Source: Diphasiastrum complanatum
Taxonomy: Eukaryota; Streptophyta; Lycopodiopsida; Lycopodiales; Lycopodiaceae
Assembly (NCBI GenBank): GCA_029204225.1
Contig: CM055114.1
Coordinates: forward strand, 20,055,634-20,119,633
DNA length: 64,000 nucleotides
Direction: 5' to 3'
Below the pieces are notes generated by a model. That model was not told where the DNA came from, made no database searches, and saw nothing but the letters and a program-made list of their open reading frames with translations. Of the stretch, positions 21,061 to 32,935 are shown piece by piece. The position numbers and the translations under genes were made by a program. Position 1 is the first letter of the stretch, and each line of letters starts with the position of its first letter.

Positions 21061-21926
21061 ATGAACATTCTTTCCTATGCATGACCACGCCTATTAATAT
21101 TGAACAAAAGTAGTGACAGAAGTCACGTTCAGTCATTTAGCAACTAACTTTGAGATCACCAGAAGCTAAAGTGATTACATAGCCAAACAATGAAGTATTG
21201 AATTATCAGAAAAAATAGTAAGAGATTATTAGTTACAAATAATCATAGAGATGCATACATTTTGACATAATACTGAATGCAATAAAGGATAGATTGATTC
21301 AGTAAAAGAAACAAATTAGATGCTAATGAGCACAAGATAATTGCGGATCAAAACTATCTCTGAGTAAATGAAACTCTATCTAAAGCACTTCTGCTATTAA
21401 GCAGTAAGGGCAGTACCAATACTCTAAATCAACTCTAAAGAACTGAGCTAGAATGCTCATAAGTGTTCAAGATTGAAAGCTTGAGAGAGTTGCTTCAATA
21501 CATTGTTCAATAACTTGAAAAGTAATAGAAGTATGATCAGCTATTTATACTAAGCAATTAGGTTGTCAATCGCGCCAACCAGTTGGCCATGATGCACTAG
21601 CATCCTTCCAGTTAGTCATCTTGAAAATTTACTTGCTAAACGGTTAGGGAAAGTCTGTAGCTTCAATTCAAGTGGAACAATAACTGTCTTCGGCATCCGA
21701 GAAGTAGCCGAAGTGGTCAAAGTCTCCGAAGTCACCAAAGCCTTCGAAGTTTGTGAAGTCACCGAAGTTTGTCGAATGATGTCCAATATGTCGGAGCCAC
21801 CTGTTAAGCGATTTCCCATGTATTTATGCAGACTGTGTAGAAACACAAAGAGAACTATAGAACTAGATAATAGAGTCAATGAAGATTAAAGATCGATTAG
21901 TGGATAATCAAGAGAATAATTCAACA
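21061..21926 (-). repeat. Copia-2 3' LTR with U3 minisatellite insert
   Basis: Minus-strand LTR starting at 21926 after the PPT (21927-21935). Unlike the arm copies, its U3 holds about 230 extra bp (about 21655-21880), including imperfect 12 bp units of the acttcggng type. The TATA and distal parts match the arms. Confidence 0.7.
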
Positions 21927-21935
21927 CTCCCCCTT

Positions 21936-22400
21936 AATTTGAATCCACGAATACGTTGACCTTCAAACTTAGTTCTACACAAAATTTCTTGTGTAATAAT
22001 GCTTTAGTAAACATATCCGCTATCATATCTTGCATTTGACAATACTGCTAGTCAACCTCTTTGTCGAGAACTTTGCTTCTGACAGAGTGATACTTAATTT
22101 CAATGTGCTTACTCCTAGAATGAAACCTAGGGTTCAACGATAAAGCAATGGCACTTTGATTATCATAAAATAGAATTGTCGGAGCATATTGATTCAGACT
22201 GATATTTGAAAGTAAGTCTTTCAACCACACTACTTCCTTTGTAGCTTGCGAGGCTATGATTCACTCTGATTCAATGGAAGATAGAGCTATCAAAGTTTGC
22301 TTGCGACTATTCCATGAAATAGGACCATTGTTGAGGAAGAATGTGAATCCGAAAGTGGATTTACGAGTGTCTACATCTCCTGCCCAACTTGCATCTGAAT
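21936..22400 (-). pseudogene. Copia-2 RNase H, loop copy
   Basis: Minus-strand copia RNase H (GYSDASWAGDVDTRKSTFGF, YDNQSAIALSLNPRFHSR, SKHIEIKYHSVRSKVLDKEV) with internal stops, including W to stop after KEVD and one in the SSIESE block. More decayed than the arm copies. Confidence 0.82.
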
Positions 22401-23143
22401 AACCACTGAGAAAATTGAATAATGCTGCAAGAGATGCTGGAGAAAAAGAAATGCTTCAAGTAGGTTGAAAAAACAACAAGTATGAGGGTGGAGATGGGCG
22501 CTGAACAACCTGCAATCAAATGTGAAAAATGGCTACAAACGGAGAGAAAAATGGGTGAAAGTGGCAACATGAAGGAGCTAGACAGCTTGCAAACAAAAGT
22601 GAAGAGAGGGGTGAAAATGGAAGGAGAAACGGACAAAAGAGAAGAGGGAATTGGGCGCTGGACACAAACAAGCTGAACTTAGGTGCCAGAAATAATCTGC
22701 CAAAAACAAAAATTTTGGCCGCCAAATTTAGCAATACTTCTGCTAACTATTCGCTAAAACTCCGCCAAGAAAAATGCTCTGATGGGAGCTGGTCCTCCTC
22801 CAAACTATGTTGAATGTTGTTGAAGCAAAGAGATGAAAGCCCTCAGCATAGAGAGAAAAAAAAATCAGCCAGGAAAATGGGCGCCCAATCAAAAATTCAG
22901 ATCTAAAATTCAGCAATCAGGAAAGTGCTCTGATACCAAGCTTTAAATACAACCAAGACGGATCTAGAGCTAAGCTATGAAAGCATCACGTAAGCAAGAC
23001 TTAACCCTAGAAAACAGGAAAGAGAGACTAAGGAGGCTAAAGAGAGAGATCATAATCATCAACTGAATAACAAATGACACAGATTCCCTACTTATAGCCT
23101 AAAGGAAACTTCCAGTGGCAAGGGCCAGTCATAAAAGAATAGA
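22401..23143 (-). other. Copia-2 leader, PBS and 5' LTR-like end
   Basis: Minus strand. The initiator tRNA-Met PBS (TGGTATCAGAGC) occupies 22927-22938, preceded by an LTR-like stretch (22939-23143) with tataagta and ctatt-rich sequence. The leader then runs to the RNase H join. The 5' LTR-like end does not match the 3' LTR at 21061-21926, so the element is chimeric or its ends have been exchanged. Confidence 0.6.
22927..22938 (-). other. Copia-2 primer binding site (tRNA-iMet type)
   Basis: Reverse complement of gctctgatacca is TGGTATCAGAGC, the standard plant copia PBS. The same site is at 51455-51466. Confidence 0.85.
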
Positions 23144-24342
23144 GTGGCTAGGTTTGCTTCATTTCATCTCCCTTCATTGGCCGACTCACCACCTCTTTTC
23201 GTTTTAGATACAAATCATCGTAATTGTAACTTGATCCAAGGAGTTTATCTATTATTTGCCACTATCCCACGACAAGAAACCACAAAACTTAGTGAGGTGA
23301 GGAAGACGAGTGTCATAGTTGAAATACGATTGTTATCCTTGTCAAGAAGATTTTATGACAAAATAGGCAATGTCAAAAAAATCAAACATTGTGTTATTTT
23401 AGCCCCAATATACTTAAAGAAATGTGATAAGTTGAAAATTTATCGGTATATTAAATAATTAAGTATTGGATGTTTCAAGAGGTATTTATTGTCCTATTAC
23501 TGGTTTTTTATGGTTACTTAGTGTTGTGAGTAGTTGCTTGCTAGGCGACCATTTTTTGTAACCCATAACGCAAACGATAAATTTATTGATTGCAAGTAAT
23601 TATTTATTTTTATTTTGACATCTTGTGTCTAGCATTGGTATTGTTTGCTTCATTATGGTTACACCGTATTTTGTTATGGTGTTCAGTTATATATGCAGCT
23701 TGAGATTACGATGTCTATAAATAGGTAAAGTATTGATCACTAATGTACTCTACAATTAACGAATTATTACAAGTAATGTTTAACAATGTATGTTGTTTAT
23801 GAAGCATAAATCATGAATGTAACAAAATGACATTATCACAGGATGAGAGTTCTCATCCATTCTCATTCCTCTAGTTTGATTAGTCGTTTGACAAATTGTA
23901 TTTCAAAGTAGGTAAGGAAACAATTGCATCAAACAGGTGAGCAAGCAAACCCAATAGGTATGCCATCGATTTGCTTCTAGCTTTTATTTCCAAATTGAAT
24001 GATACAGTTGGAGATCAACACATTGTTCCACCATATCAATGTTTGCTCAACCAATCTTCATAATCTTGTTGATTTTAGGTCAAAATCCATTGACCTTAAT
24101 TTTATAGCATAGGCTTCTGTGTTCTTTGGTTACATTTGCTAGCTTGTACACTTCATGTATCATATGTGTGATAATCGTAGTTAACCTATTTGGCCTTCGT
24201 AGTAGAATGTTTTCATAGCACTTTGAGATGTCATAAGACGTGCAAGCTATGTATTAGCTTCGGTTAGTCAAGATAAAAGTTTATGGAAGATTCACATTGC
24301 TAGAATAAACATTTATCTACATTAAGGATGATCTTGTGTGTT
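23144..24342. repeat. Unassigned repeated block
   Basis: Shared with 51671-52874 and, for its first 565 bp, with the foldback arm at 52875-53440. A 104-codon frame (23144-23458) is open in the two direct copies, but it has no recognisable motif and is altered in the foldback arm. Probably the outer part of an unclassified element. Confidence 0.45.
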
Positions 24343-24735
24343 GGATTTAAGCCTTACTCCGTTCATGATGAATGGAGACAGTTCACTTAGACTTGCTCTT
24401 GTCATAAATGTAACAAGTATAAAGAAGATACGATCATGGGCATTTGTGATCCATCTTGAAGTTTTTATATGTGCTTTGTATGTAGACAATAATTCCTCGC
24501 TTTCTATAGGATTGGTAGGTATAATATTTTCCAAAACTTGTTTGATGATTTTTATTTTTTTTGGAATCCATATCATGGTATTTTTTCAAAAATGGTGTGA
24601 AGATTATCCCTTTTAGTCAATTTAAAGCTTTAATCCAAACATAATGCTTGCATAACTACAAGGATTATTTTGTTCATTATCTAGACCACTAAGATACATG
24701 TGTTTCAATAATCGAGTGCTTTCATTTCACACATC
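24343..24735. other. Loop-specific stretch, no recognised gene
   Basis: 393 bp found nowhere else in the window, between the end of the direct repeat and the right palindrome arm. Overlapping chance frames occur on both strands (24322-24576 minus, 24338-24616 plus); no domain seen. Confidence 0.45.
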
Positions 24736-25609
24736 AAATCATTATGTGTGTACAACCACTTATAGTGTAAATGTTTTTTTTGGTCCTAAGGAGGGTGTAC
24801 TCCTTAACCTTAAAAGCAATGTTACTCACTACATTGATATAGGTCATCCATGGATTCACAAACCACTTCATTCAAAATAGTACATAACGGAATGATTCAG
24901 ACCCTCACACAAAGAATATCTAAGATCCTTGTGTCAAATAAAATGGCAATTTAAATTAAGCAAATGACCATGCTGTTGTTATATAGATGATGTGAACTTC
25001 TTAATAACATACATTGACAAGAATCAAATGTTGAAATTCACACGTGTGGATTTTCCTTTGAGTGTGATGATGATCTCCTAAGTGGTGTGCATGCATATAG
25101 ATCAAGACTAGATTGATAATCAAGATCTATCTCAAAAATCTAAGGCAAAGACACACTACAACATGCACACATTCATCATGCAAGTACATACACACGCGTG
25201 GAAAATGTACTTTCAAAAAATTAATTATGAAAAGTCCTACCTCTCGAGTAGAGAGAGAATGTAACAAATTGGGCTTGGGTAGACAGAGAAACCACCAATG
25301 TGACTAGAACTCAAAATCTCATTCATCTCCAAGAAAATCAATACAATAATGAAGTGGATCATCCTACATGTCATATATCGAGGTAGTCCATCCTCTAATT
25401 CTATTGGACTCACTTTTTAGCACCTCTTACATCCTATTGGATGAGTGACTCAACATCCCTTGATTTTCATTGGACCCTTTCTCACTTATGATTGGACCCT
25501 TGACTCCTAAAATTTTTTGGGCCAATCAAAACACAAGAATCAAATTTTGTCTAACTGAGGTGACAGTCGCAAGAATCACATTTTGTCTAACTAGGGTGAC
25601 TCACACACA

Positions 25610-25611
<2 letters not shown>
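24736..25611. other. Right-arm mirror of 17676-18537, no gene
   Basis: Noncoding AT-rich stretch at the inner edge of the right arm. The start of the frame 25470-26003 is chance sequence that reads through the CT tract into copia integrase. Confidence 0.5.

Positions 25612-25686
<75 letters not shown>
25612..25686 (+). repeat. CT microsatellite, about 37 units
   Basis: Uninterrupted CT run preceded by a short CA run. Much longer than its mirror at 17634-17675, showing slippage after the arms separated. Confidence 0.95.
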
Positions 25687-25688
<2 letters not shown>

Positions 25689-26640
25689 GATATTACAAGA
25701 GATCACCTAGACTCCCACAATATCAAATCCATTTTTATTGGTTATAGCACTTCAAATAGAACTCATATGTTGTATGATTATGTTGAATCGAAGCTATTCA
25801 TCTGCAGAGATATTGTTTTATTGAGGATCAATTTATTGACCTCAAAGGCTCACACAGTCGAACTATCCAACACTCCTATTTCCCATTTGACTATTTCTAT
25901 CGAATGTTCAAATTTATCAACTTCAAGCGAACAACTTATCAAGAACGAATCAGAAGAATATGTTGTAGCTCAACAACAACATAATCAAGAAAATTATTAT
26001 TAGCCCCACTCATCTCCCAAAAGATCGACAAGAGATTGCAGACCACCTAACATATATACTGATGAATTTGTTTGTTATCTCATTTGAGAGCTGGCTACAG
26101 TCAAAGAAGCACTCAATCAGTCAGACTCCGATCTATGGAGAGAAGCTATGGATGGAGAATATTTATCTTTCATCAAAAACCAAACTTGGACTATTGTCAA
26201 ATTACCTACCAACAGAAATGTAATTGATTGCAAATGGGTATTTAAGATAAAATACAAAGTAGATGGAAGTATCGATTGAAGGAAAGTTTGACTTGTTGCA
26301 CGATAATTTTTCCAAATCCTAAATATCGACTATAGTGAGACTTTCGGTCCGGTAGTAAAGCATTCTTCAATCAGACTTCTAGTAACTATCGTATGTTGTT
26401 GAAGAGACTCTGGAGATACATCATATGGATGTCATACAACGTATCTGAATGGAGTTATCTAAAAAGATACCTACATGATATCTTCTGAAGGTTATCTAAT
26501 AAACGACAAGGAGAATCATGTATGTAAACTTCATAGAGCACTTTAAGACTTAAAGCAACCTACTAGAGTTTGGTTCTAGAGGATCAACACTTTTTTTAAT
26601 CGATCATGGTTAGAATCCAAACACTTCATATTTGAATATT
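25687..26640 (+). pseudogene. Copia-3 integrase C-terminus and RT
   Basis: Integrase C-terminal block HNIKSIFIGYSTSNRTHMLY and RDIVL, then a linker to about 26000. RT follows: LWREAMDGEYLSFIKNQTWT, DCKWVFKIKYKVDGSI, IDYSETFGPVVKHSSIRL, YLNGVI..DTYMISSEGYLI and HVCKLHRAL. Several stops (for example after DGSI) and frameshifts make it inactive. The YVDD site that follows near 26675 has lost bases. It holds the 575 bp missing from the left arm. Confidence 0.8.
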
Positions 26641-26869
26641 TAATTCAAGTGAGCAAAGCATTTTTTTATTATCATTACATTGTACGTGGATGCATTGCTA
26701 TTAAACAATAGTATTGAACTAATAAAGATGCAAAATGAATGTTGTCTCATACTTTGACATGATAGATCTGGGCGAAGCTCATTATGTTGGAAGAAGGAAG
26801 GATGATTCGATAATTCAAAGTCTATGAATGAACTATTGAGCGCAGCGGAATAAGCCTTCTTTCCTAATG

Positions 26870-27150
26870 CATGACTATGCCTATCAATAATTGAACAAAG
26901 CTATAATGACAGAAGTCACGTTCAATCCTTTAGCAAATAACTATGGAATTATTAGTACCAAAGTGATTTTGTAGTCAAACAATTTCAGAGTGTAAAGTAG
27001 TGTAAAGAATATTGCAGGGTTGAAGTGTTCAACAGATCAGACGAAACAATAACCGATTTATCAGTTATAAATAGCTACAGAGAAGCATACATTCTGACAT
27101 GATATTGAACGCAATAAGAAGATAGATTGATTCAGTAAGTAGCATGTACA
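26870..27150. repeat. Repeat R1, right inner copy
   Basis: Single R1 copy between Copia-3 RT and Copia-1 RT palm; its counterpart in the left arm is tandemly duplicated. Confidence 0.6.
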
Positions 27151-27156
27151 AATCGG

Positions 27157-27361
27157 ATGAGGAGTTGGTATGCTAAGCTTAACACTTTTCTTCTTTCTCA
27201 GATGAGTGAGTATGATCATTCACTTTATTATAGATTTGTTGGAAATGATGTTACCATTCTTCTAATCTATATGATTGATATCATTTTGAGTGGAGGTAAC
27301 AATCAAGATGTTGATGATATCAAGAAGGCACTAGAAAAAGAGTTTGATGTTGTTCTATGCT
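27157..27361 (+). pseudogene. Copia-1 RT palm (YMID), right inner copy
   Basis: Same palm as 528-737 with SEYDHSLYYRFVGNDV and YMIDIILSGG, but nine bases are missing before MSEYDH, removing three codons. It breaks off after EFDV into the inverted segment. Confidence 0.82.
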
Positions 27362-28033
27362 TCACTCCCTTGAATAAACATGTTGAAGCTCCATCCCCTT
27401 TTCCATGACTTGTTCTCCCACAATTTGATAAGCCACTTCAATATGCTTGCTCCTTGCATGAAAAATAGGATTCCTTGCCAATATTTGGTTTGAGAGGTTA
27501 TCACAAAAGATGATTGGACTCTCTGAAAAATCCAACAAGTGCAAATACATTACCATTCTCTTGATCCATAACATATCCTTTGTGCAAGATGTAAGAGCTT
27601 TGTACTCGGCCTCACTAGATGACAATGAGATTGTAGCTTGTTTTTTTGACATCCAAGAGATAGATCCATCAATTATGAAAATAGCATGTGCACCTATGGA
27701 TTTCCTATCCGTTTGATCTCTAGAAAAGTCTGAATCTGAAAATCCATATAGGTCTGGTTATGATCCTCCATAAACAATTCCAAAATCATTAGTTCCCAAG
27801 ATGTATCTCGATACCCTCTTGCCTGGTTTCCAATGCTCCACACTAGTATCATGCATAAATTGGCTTAATCTACCAACACAATATCTTAGATCAGGTCTTG
27901 TGATGGTTATACATATGAGTGAACCAACTAGCTTGCTATAGAGAGTAATGTCCTTGAAGGATCTTTCATTACCTCTAATAGTGAGCTTTACATTTGACTC
28001 CATTGGTGTATTACAAGACTTTGCATTTACCAT
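27362..28033 (-). pseudogene. Inverted Copia-1 RNase H and RT connection, right inner copy
   Basis: RNase H frame 27362-27652 and RT connection frame 27758-28033. The first part of the connection is displaced by a module S insertion (28039-28385) and resumes at 28386-28480 (EPDLLHYILGIEVFRT). Confidence 0.82.
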
Positions 28034-28038
28034 ACGAA

Positions 28039-28385
28039 GCTAGGACCAAAGAAACTTTGGATGCCAAGCTAACCAGTTGAGCCAAGTCGTATTGAATCTA
28101 CACAGAGAATAAAACCTCACTAATGAGGAATCAATGAACATCACAACAAAAGCATACATAAAAAATGGAAAAAATATATGAGCTGTGTCACTTTTACATG
28201 AAAATGAAATAAGGATGGATATGAAGGTCTCTACATCTCCCCTGGCTGAGACTTGAATCTGCAACCGTTGAAAAAGTGGTGCAACCAACTGTGTGAAGTT
28301 TACAGTTTGCAAAATTTTGATGGAGCTAATGAGATTTATGAGATTGGCAACCATTATCGAAACATGAATATCTTTTAGAGAGTAA
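28039..28385 (-). repeat. Module S fragment interrupting copia pol
   Basis: About 350 bp of module S inside the inverted Copia-1 segment, with the A box half of the tRNA-like sequence at 28073-28084 (minus) at its edge. The copy at 54804-55250 lacks it and gives the uninterrupted reference. Confidence 0.75.
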
Positions 28386-28497
28386 ATGAGAGTAAACTGA
28401 GAAGTTCTAAATACTTCTATTCCCAAGATATAATGCAAAAGATCAGGCTCACTTGGAGTTCTATCTAAATCTATGCTAGAACTAGATGAAGAGGGAG

Positions 28498-28735
28498 TGT
28501 GAAAAATTGTCAACTAGTTTGTTGTTTTTTGGTGGCCAAATTATGAGATCTCAACTTAGAGATAGTTTCATATTTGTCAATAAGGGCCTAATAGTGTTTG
28601 TACTGTTTTTGGCAAGTAGATAAGTGGATGAGGTCAATTTTGGACCCATTCTAATTGGCTAAATATGATACATTGCATCTAGACTAGTATTTCTAGGTTT
28701 TTGATGAAGTATTTAGTTGTTTTCAATAGCTAGTT
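28498..28735 (+). repeat. Copia-1 LTR fragment, right inner copy
   Basis: PPT gaagagggag then TGTGAAAAATTGTC; about 240 bp of U3 remains before the orphan ORF region. Confidence 0.7.
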
Positions 28736-29123
28736 TTGATGAAGTATCATTTTTGAGGTCAATATAAGGCTTAATAGCCTGTTTGGCTTGTTTATGGTTT
28801 GGTGAGGCTTGGGTACCAGATGCTATCCTTATGGCAGCAAGGGCGGCCTCAGTCACGCGGACCTTGTGTGTGGCTCCCTGGAAAGTGACGTAAAACTTGG
28901 ATTTCTCCTCCTTCCAAGTGCTGAAGGCAAGAGTGATAAAATCCATGTTTATTCTCGCTGAGAAGGCTCTCTCATGAATACCCATTGCAGTAAGCAGAGG
29001 CTATGCAAGGGTCATCCACTGAGTGACCATGCTTGTGCTAGGAAGGATCATGATATCCGTTGCAGATGGGACATCACGATGGATAGTATAACGAGGCGAC
29101 TGAGATGTATATGTGGAAGACAT
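28713..29123 (-). pseudogene. Orphan ORF, right-arm copy (best preserved)
   Basis: 137 codons from ATG at 29123 to stop at 28713, with a single in-frame TAG at 29001-29003 that is also present in the other copies. C to T at a CAG would explain it. Sequence features are as in the left copy, with ERAFSARINMDFITLAF and FQGATHKVRV. Open sequence continues upstream to 29258. No family recognised; a captured host or viral gene fragment is possible but unproven. Confidence 0.5.
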
Positions 29124-29450
29124 GATGAACAGAAATGAAAAGTAATACACGCGAGTGTATAATAGAAAATACTTCAGAAAGTTTTGAAAGCTTTGGTCGC
29201 TGGAAAATTTGGCAAGAGCTTTGCTAGCACAAGTGAGGAATGAATCGAATTCAGCCAACTTATAGGTGAATTTGAGGGTCCATTACATTGAATACTAGTT
29301 TGCTGATCAGTTCTGAACGGAAATTTGCAGGCTCATACAGTACTATGAAAGTAGGCTAAAAGAATCTTGACAAAGGTTTCTGAGTGTTTGAAGTCATCTG
29401 GAGAATGTTTTCCAAGGTTGGCGAAGGATGAACCTTTGCCCAAGAGGGAG

Positions 29451-29934
29451 TGTGAAAAATTGTCAACTAGTTTGTTATTTTTTTGAGGCCAAAATGAAAT
29501 CTCAGCTTAGAGACGTTGGGCCAATTTAGCCATGATTGCCAATTAATTGTAAATATAATGATGGAGGCTCAATCATGGAGTTTTATGGTGGACATATATC
29601 AAGAAAGGACAAAGATGGAGGGGACATGCAAGCAACTGGTCATCATATAAATTTATTGTTTGGTTTTTGTTATCTCCTAGAGAGTTCAAAGTCGGAAGCA
29701 TGGAGCAATCATTTGTGTACATTCTATTTGGTTCTTCATGTTCTAGTTACATCTTGATATGTAAAATTGATATAAGAAATAGTGAAGCATCCAATGTGGA
29801 CACTATTCTCTATATCAATTATGAAAGCAACTTCAGGACCTTAGAAAGGAGATCTATACTTAGGATTAAGATCATTCTAAAGTTGGATCAAAGTAGTATG
29901 GTCAAAACTAAGCCAAAACTAGTTGAGGAGGGAG
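29451..29934 (+). repeat. LTR-like block, right-arm copy
   Basis: Between two PPT/LTR starts (TG at 29451 and 29935). The frames 29536-29757 and 29667-29939 overlap and are not recognised; the second ends in a pol-like KPKLVEEGV tail at the PPT. Confidence 0.5.
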
Positions 29935-31395
29935 TGTGAGAAATATCATCTAGTTTAGTCACGTTTATTCCTTTATGATCATGCCCTTCCATTCTTGCAT
30001 GGGTGGTTGTGGAATTAGATTATTTTCTTGCTTTCTTTCTTCATGCATTGTGGATTAGAGTGGATTAGCTTTCTTGCATTGTGGAATAGTGTAGAATTAG
30101 CATTCAAGTAAACTAAATAGGCTGAATCTGTGGCATAGATCTTGCATATTCTCTTACTTTTCAGTTCTTGATGTTCTTGGGCTATCCAAGAATCAAGAAA
30201 TGAGTGTTTCATGATCCTTGAATTCATAATGTTGTCTTTAGCTTCTGGATAAAAACTATACTACAACGCTAATCTTACTGCATGGCTGAATGATAACCAA
30301 GACTTTGATTGCCAAGAATGACCCATAAGAGTCTGGTAACAGACAGTAAGTAAATGCCAAACCAGCAACATGCCAAGTCGTATTGAATCTACACAGAGAA
30401 TAAAACCTCACTAATGAGGAATCAATGAACATCACAACAAAAGCATACATAAAAAATGGAAAAAATATATTAACTGTGTCACTTTTACATGAAAATGAAA
30501 TACAACAAAACAAGGATGGATATGAAGGTATCTACATCTCCCCTGGCTGAGACTTGAATCTGCAACCGTTGAAAAAGTGGTGCAACCAACTGTGTGAAGT
30601 TTACAGTTTGCAAAATTTTGATGGAGTTAATGAGATTTATGAGATTGGCAACCATTATCGAAACATGAATATCTTTTCCAACTATGATTTTATGTAGCAT
30701 GCCTTGGCATATGCACAATTCATGATGGTTAGGACATGAGTTGATAGTTTTGTGGACTTTACATCTGATTCCTTTTCACTAGGATTTCACACTTGGGATG
30801 TTGAGTGGTAGAATATGAGGCATCATCTTCAAGCTTGACACACTTGATCACTCCTTATGTTTAAAATAAGGATACCAAACACTACCCTTGACTGAATATG
30901 AAGACATATAATTGAAAGAAACATCAACGAGAACATCATTTGCATTAGATACATGGATTTTACCTTGTGTGTGCGTGTGTGTGTGTGTGTGACATGTTAT
31001 GGAGTATGATCAAAATTCATCCATAACATTTTTTTGTTATCAATTGGTTGTCTAATGGTGATTTTCAAGAGTCTTAAAACACTATTAGATATAGCTAAAC
31101 AATATTCAAATACGTTGTCGTGTTTTGCAGCTATAAACTTGGAGCTAATATATTATATTTGCTATATATGAACATTTATTGAAAACCACATGTAGAAAAT
31201 TACTTATTTGTTGTTCAAGTATAACTATCATCTTGAGCGGATTTATGAGCTAGTCATCATTCTATTGTAACTTTTGTATATATTAGTTATATTTCTTAAA
31301 GTGATGCCCTTCAATCTATTGGAAAGAGGTGATGAGATGAGAGAAAGCAAAATGACAAGCCGAAGGAGGTAAAGGACTTATCGAGCACAGCAAAA
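29935..31395. repeat. Module S, right-arm copy
   Basis: Mirror of 11441-12880, preceded by an LTR start (TGTGAGAAATATC). GT microsatellite at about 30968-30991. No credible gene. Confidence 0.7.
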
Positions 31396-32034
31396 TGAAC
31401 GTTCTTTCCTATGCATGACCACGTCTATTAATATTGAACAAAAGTAGTGATAGAAGTCACGTTCAGTCATTTAGCAACTAGCTTTGAGATCGCCATAAGC
31501 TAAAGTGATTACATAGTCAAACAATGAAGTATTGAATTATCAGAAAAAACAGTAAGAGATTATCAGTTACAAATAATCACAAATATGCATACATTTTGAC
31601 ATAATACTGAATGGAATAAAGGATAGATTGATTCAGTAAAAGAAACAAATCAGATGCTAATGAGCACAAGATAATTGCGAATCAAAACTATCTCTGAGTA
31701 AATGAAACCCTCTCTGAAGCACTTCTGCTACTAAGCAATAAGCGCAATAGCAATACTCTAAATCAACTCTAAAGAAATGAGCTAGAATGCTCAAGAGTGT
31801 TCAAGATTGAAAGCTTCAGAGAGTTGCTTCAGTACATTGTTCAATAACTTGAAAAGTAATAGAAGTATGATCAGCTATTTATACTAAGCAATTAGGTCAT
31901 CAATCGCGACAACCAGTTGGCCATGATGCACTATCATCCTTCCAGTTAGTCATCTTGAAAATTTACTTGCTAAATGGTTAGGGTGGATGAAGATTAAAGA
32001 TCAATTAGTCAATAACCAAGAGAATAATCCAACA
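31396..32034 (-). repeat. Copia-2 3' LTR, right-arm copy
   Basis: Minus-strand LTR starting TGTTGGATTATTC at 32034 after the PPT (32035-32043); TATA near 31876-31883. Confidence 0.65.
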
Positions 32035-32043
32035 CTCCCCCTT

Positions 32044-32503
32044 AATCTGAATCCAGACCTTCAAACTTAGTTCTGCACAAAATTTCTTGTGTAATAATGC
32101 TTTAGTAAAAATATCCGCTATCATATCTTGCGTTTGACAATACTGCCAGTCAACCTCTTTGTCGAGAACTTTGCTTCTGACATAGTGATACTTAATTTCA
32201 ATGTGCTTACTCCTAGAATGATAGCTAGGGTTGGATGATAAAGCAATGGCACTTTCATTATCACAAAATAGAACTGTCGGTGCATATTGATTCAGACTGA
32301 TATATGAAAGTAAGTCTCTCAACCACACTGCTTTCTTTGTAGCTTGCAAGGCTACGATATACTCTAATTTAGTGGAAGATATAGCTTTCAAAGTTTTCTT
32401 GCGACTATTCCATGAAATAGGAACATTGTTGAGGAAGAATGTGAATCCGAAAGTGGATTTATGAGTGTCTACATCTCCTACCCAACTTGCATCTGAATAA
32501 CCA
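32044..32503 (-). pseudogene. Copia-2 RNase H, right-arm copy
   Basis: Uninterrupted RNase H frame with the same motifs as 10316-10784. LFCDNESAIAL replaces LFCDNQSAIAL, the only residue difference over 128 codons. No other pol domains. Confidence 0.88.
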
Positions 32504-32935
32504 CTTGGAAAATTGAATAATGTTGCAATAGATGCTGGAAAAAAAAATGCTTCAAGTAGGCTGAAAAAACAACAAGTATGAGGGTGGAGATGGGCGCTGA
32601 ACAGCCTGCAATCAAATGTGAAAAATGGCTACAAACGGAGACAAAAACGGGCGAAAGTGACAAGTATGAAGGGGCTAGACAGCCTGCAAGCAAAAGTGAA
32701 GAGTGGGGTGAAAATGGATGGAGAAACGGACGAAGGAGATGAGGGAATTGGGCGCTGGACACAAACAAGCTGGACTTAGATGCCGGAAATAATCTGCTAA
32801 AAAAAAAAATATGGCCGCCAAATTTAGCAGAAGTACTTCTGCTAACTATCCGCCAAGGAAAATGCTCTGATGGGAGCTGGTCCTCCTCCAAACTGTGCTG
32901 AATGTTGTTGAAGCAAAGAGATGAAAGCCCTCAGC
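32504..32935 (-). other. Copia-2 leader, right-arm copy
   Basis: Mirror of 9885-10315 with the pyrimidine-rich open frame (32478-32891, one residue different). No PBS or 5' LTR remains in either arm. Confidence 0.6.

Larger units (their letters stand above)
18538..24342 (+). repeat. Loop copy of a 5.8 kb direct repeat
   Basis: Colinear with 47065-52874 at an offset of 28527-28536. A 70-codon frame at 19264 is identical to that at 47792, and a 104-codon frame at 23144 differs by three residues from that at 51672. Homology starts at tagagaattt, inside the U1 gene fragment, at the base where the palindrome arm ends. It stops after gtgtgttggat near 24342. This copy is truncated on its left relative to the downstream copy, which continues into more U1 sequence. 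Confidence 0.93.

Noticed and set aside
25470-26003. 177-codon gene with a Leu/Ser repeat domain
   Set aside because: The repeat is a translated CT microsatellite fused to a copia integrase C-terminus.
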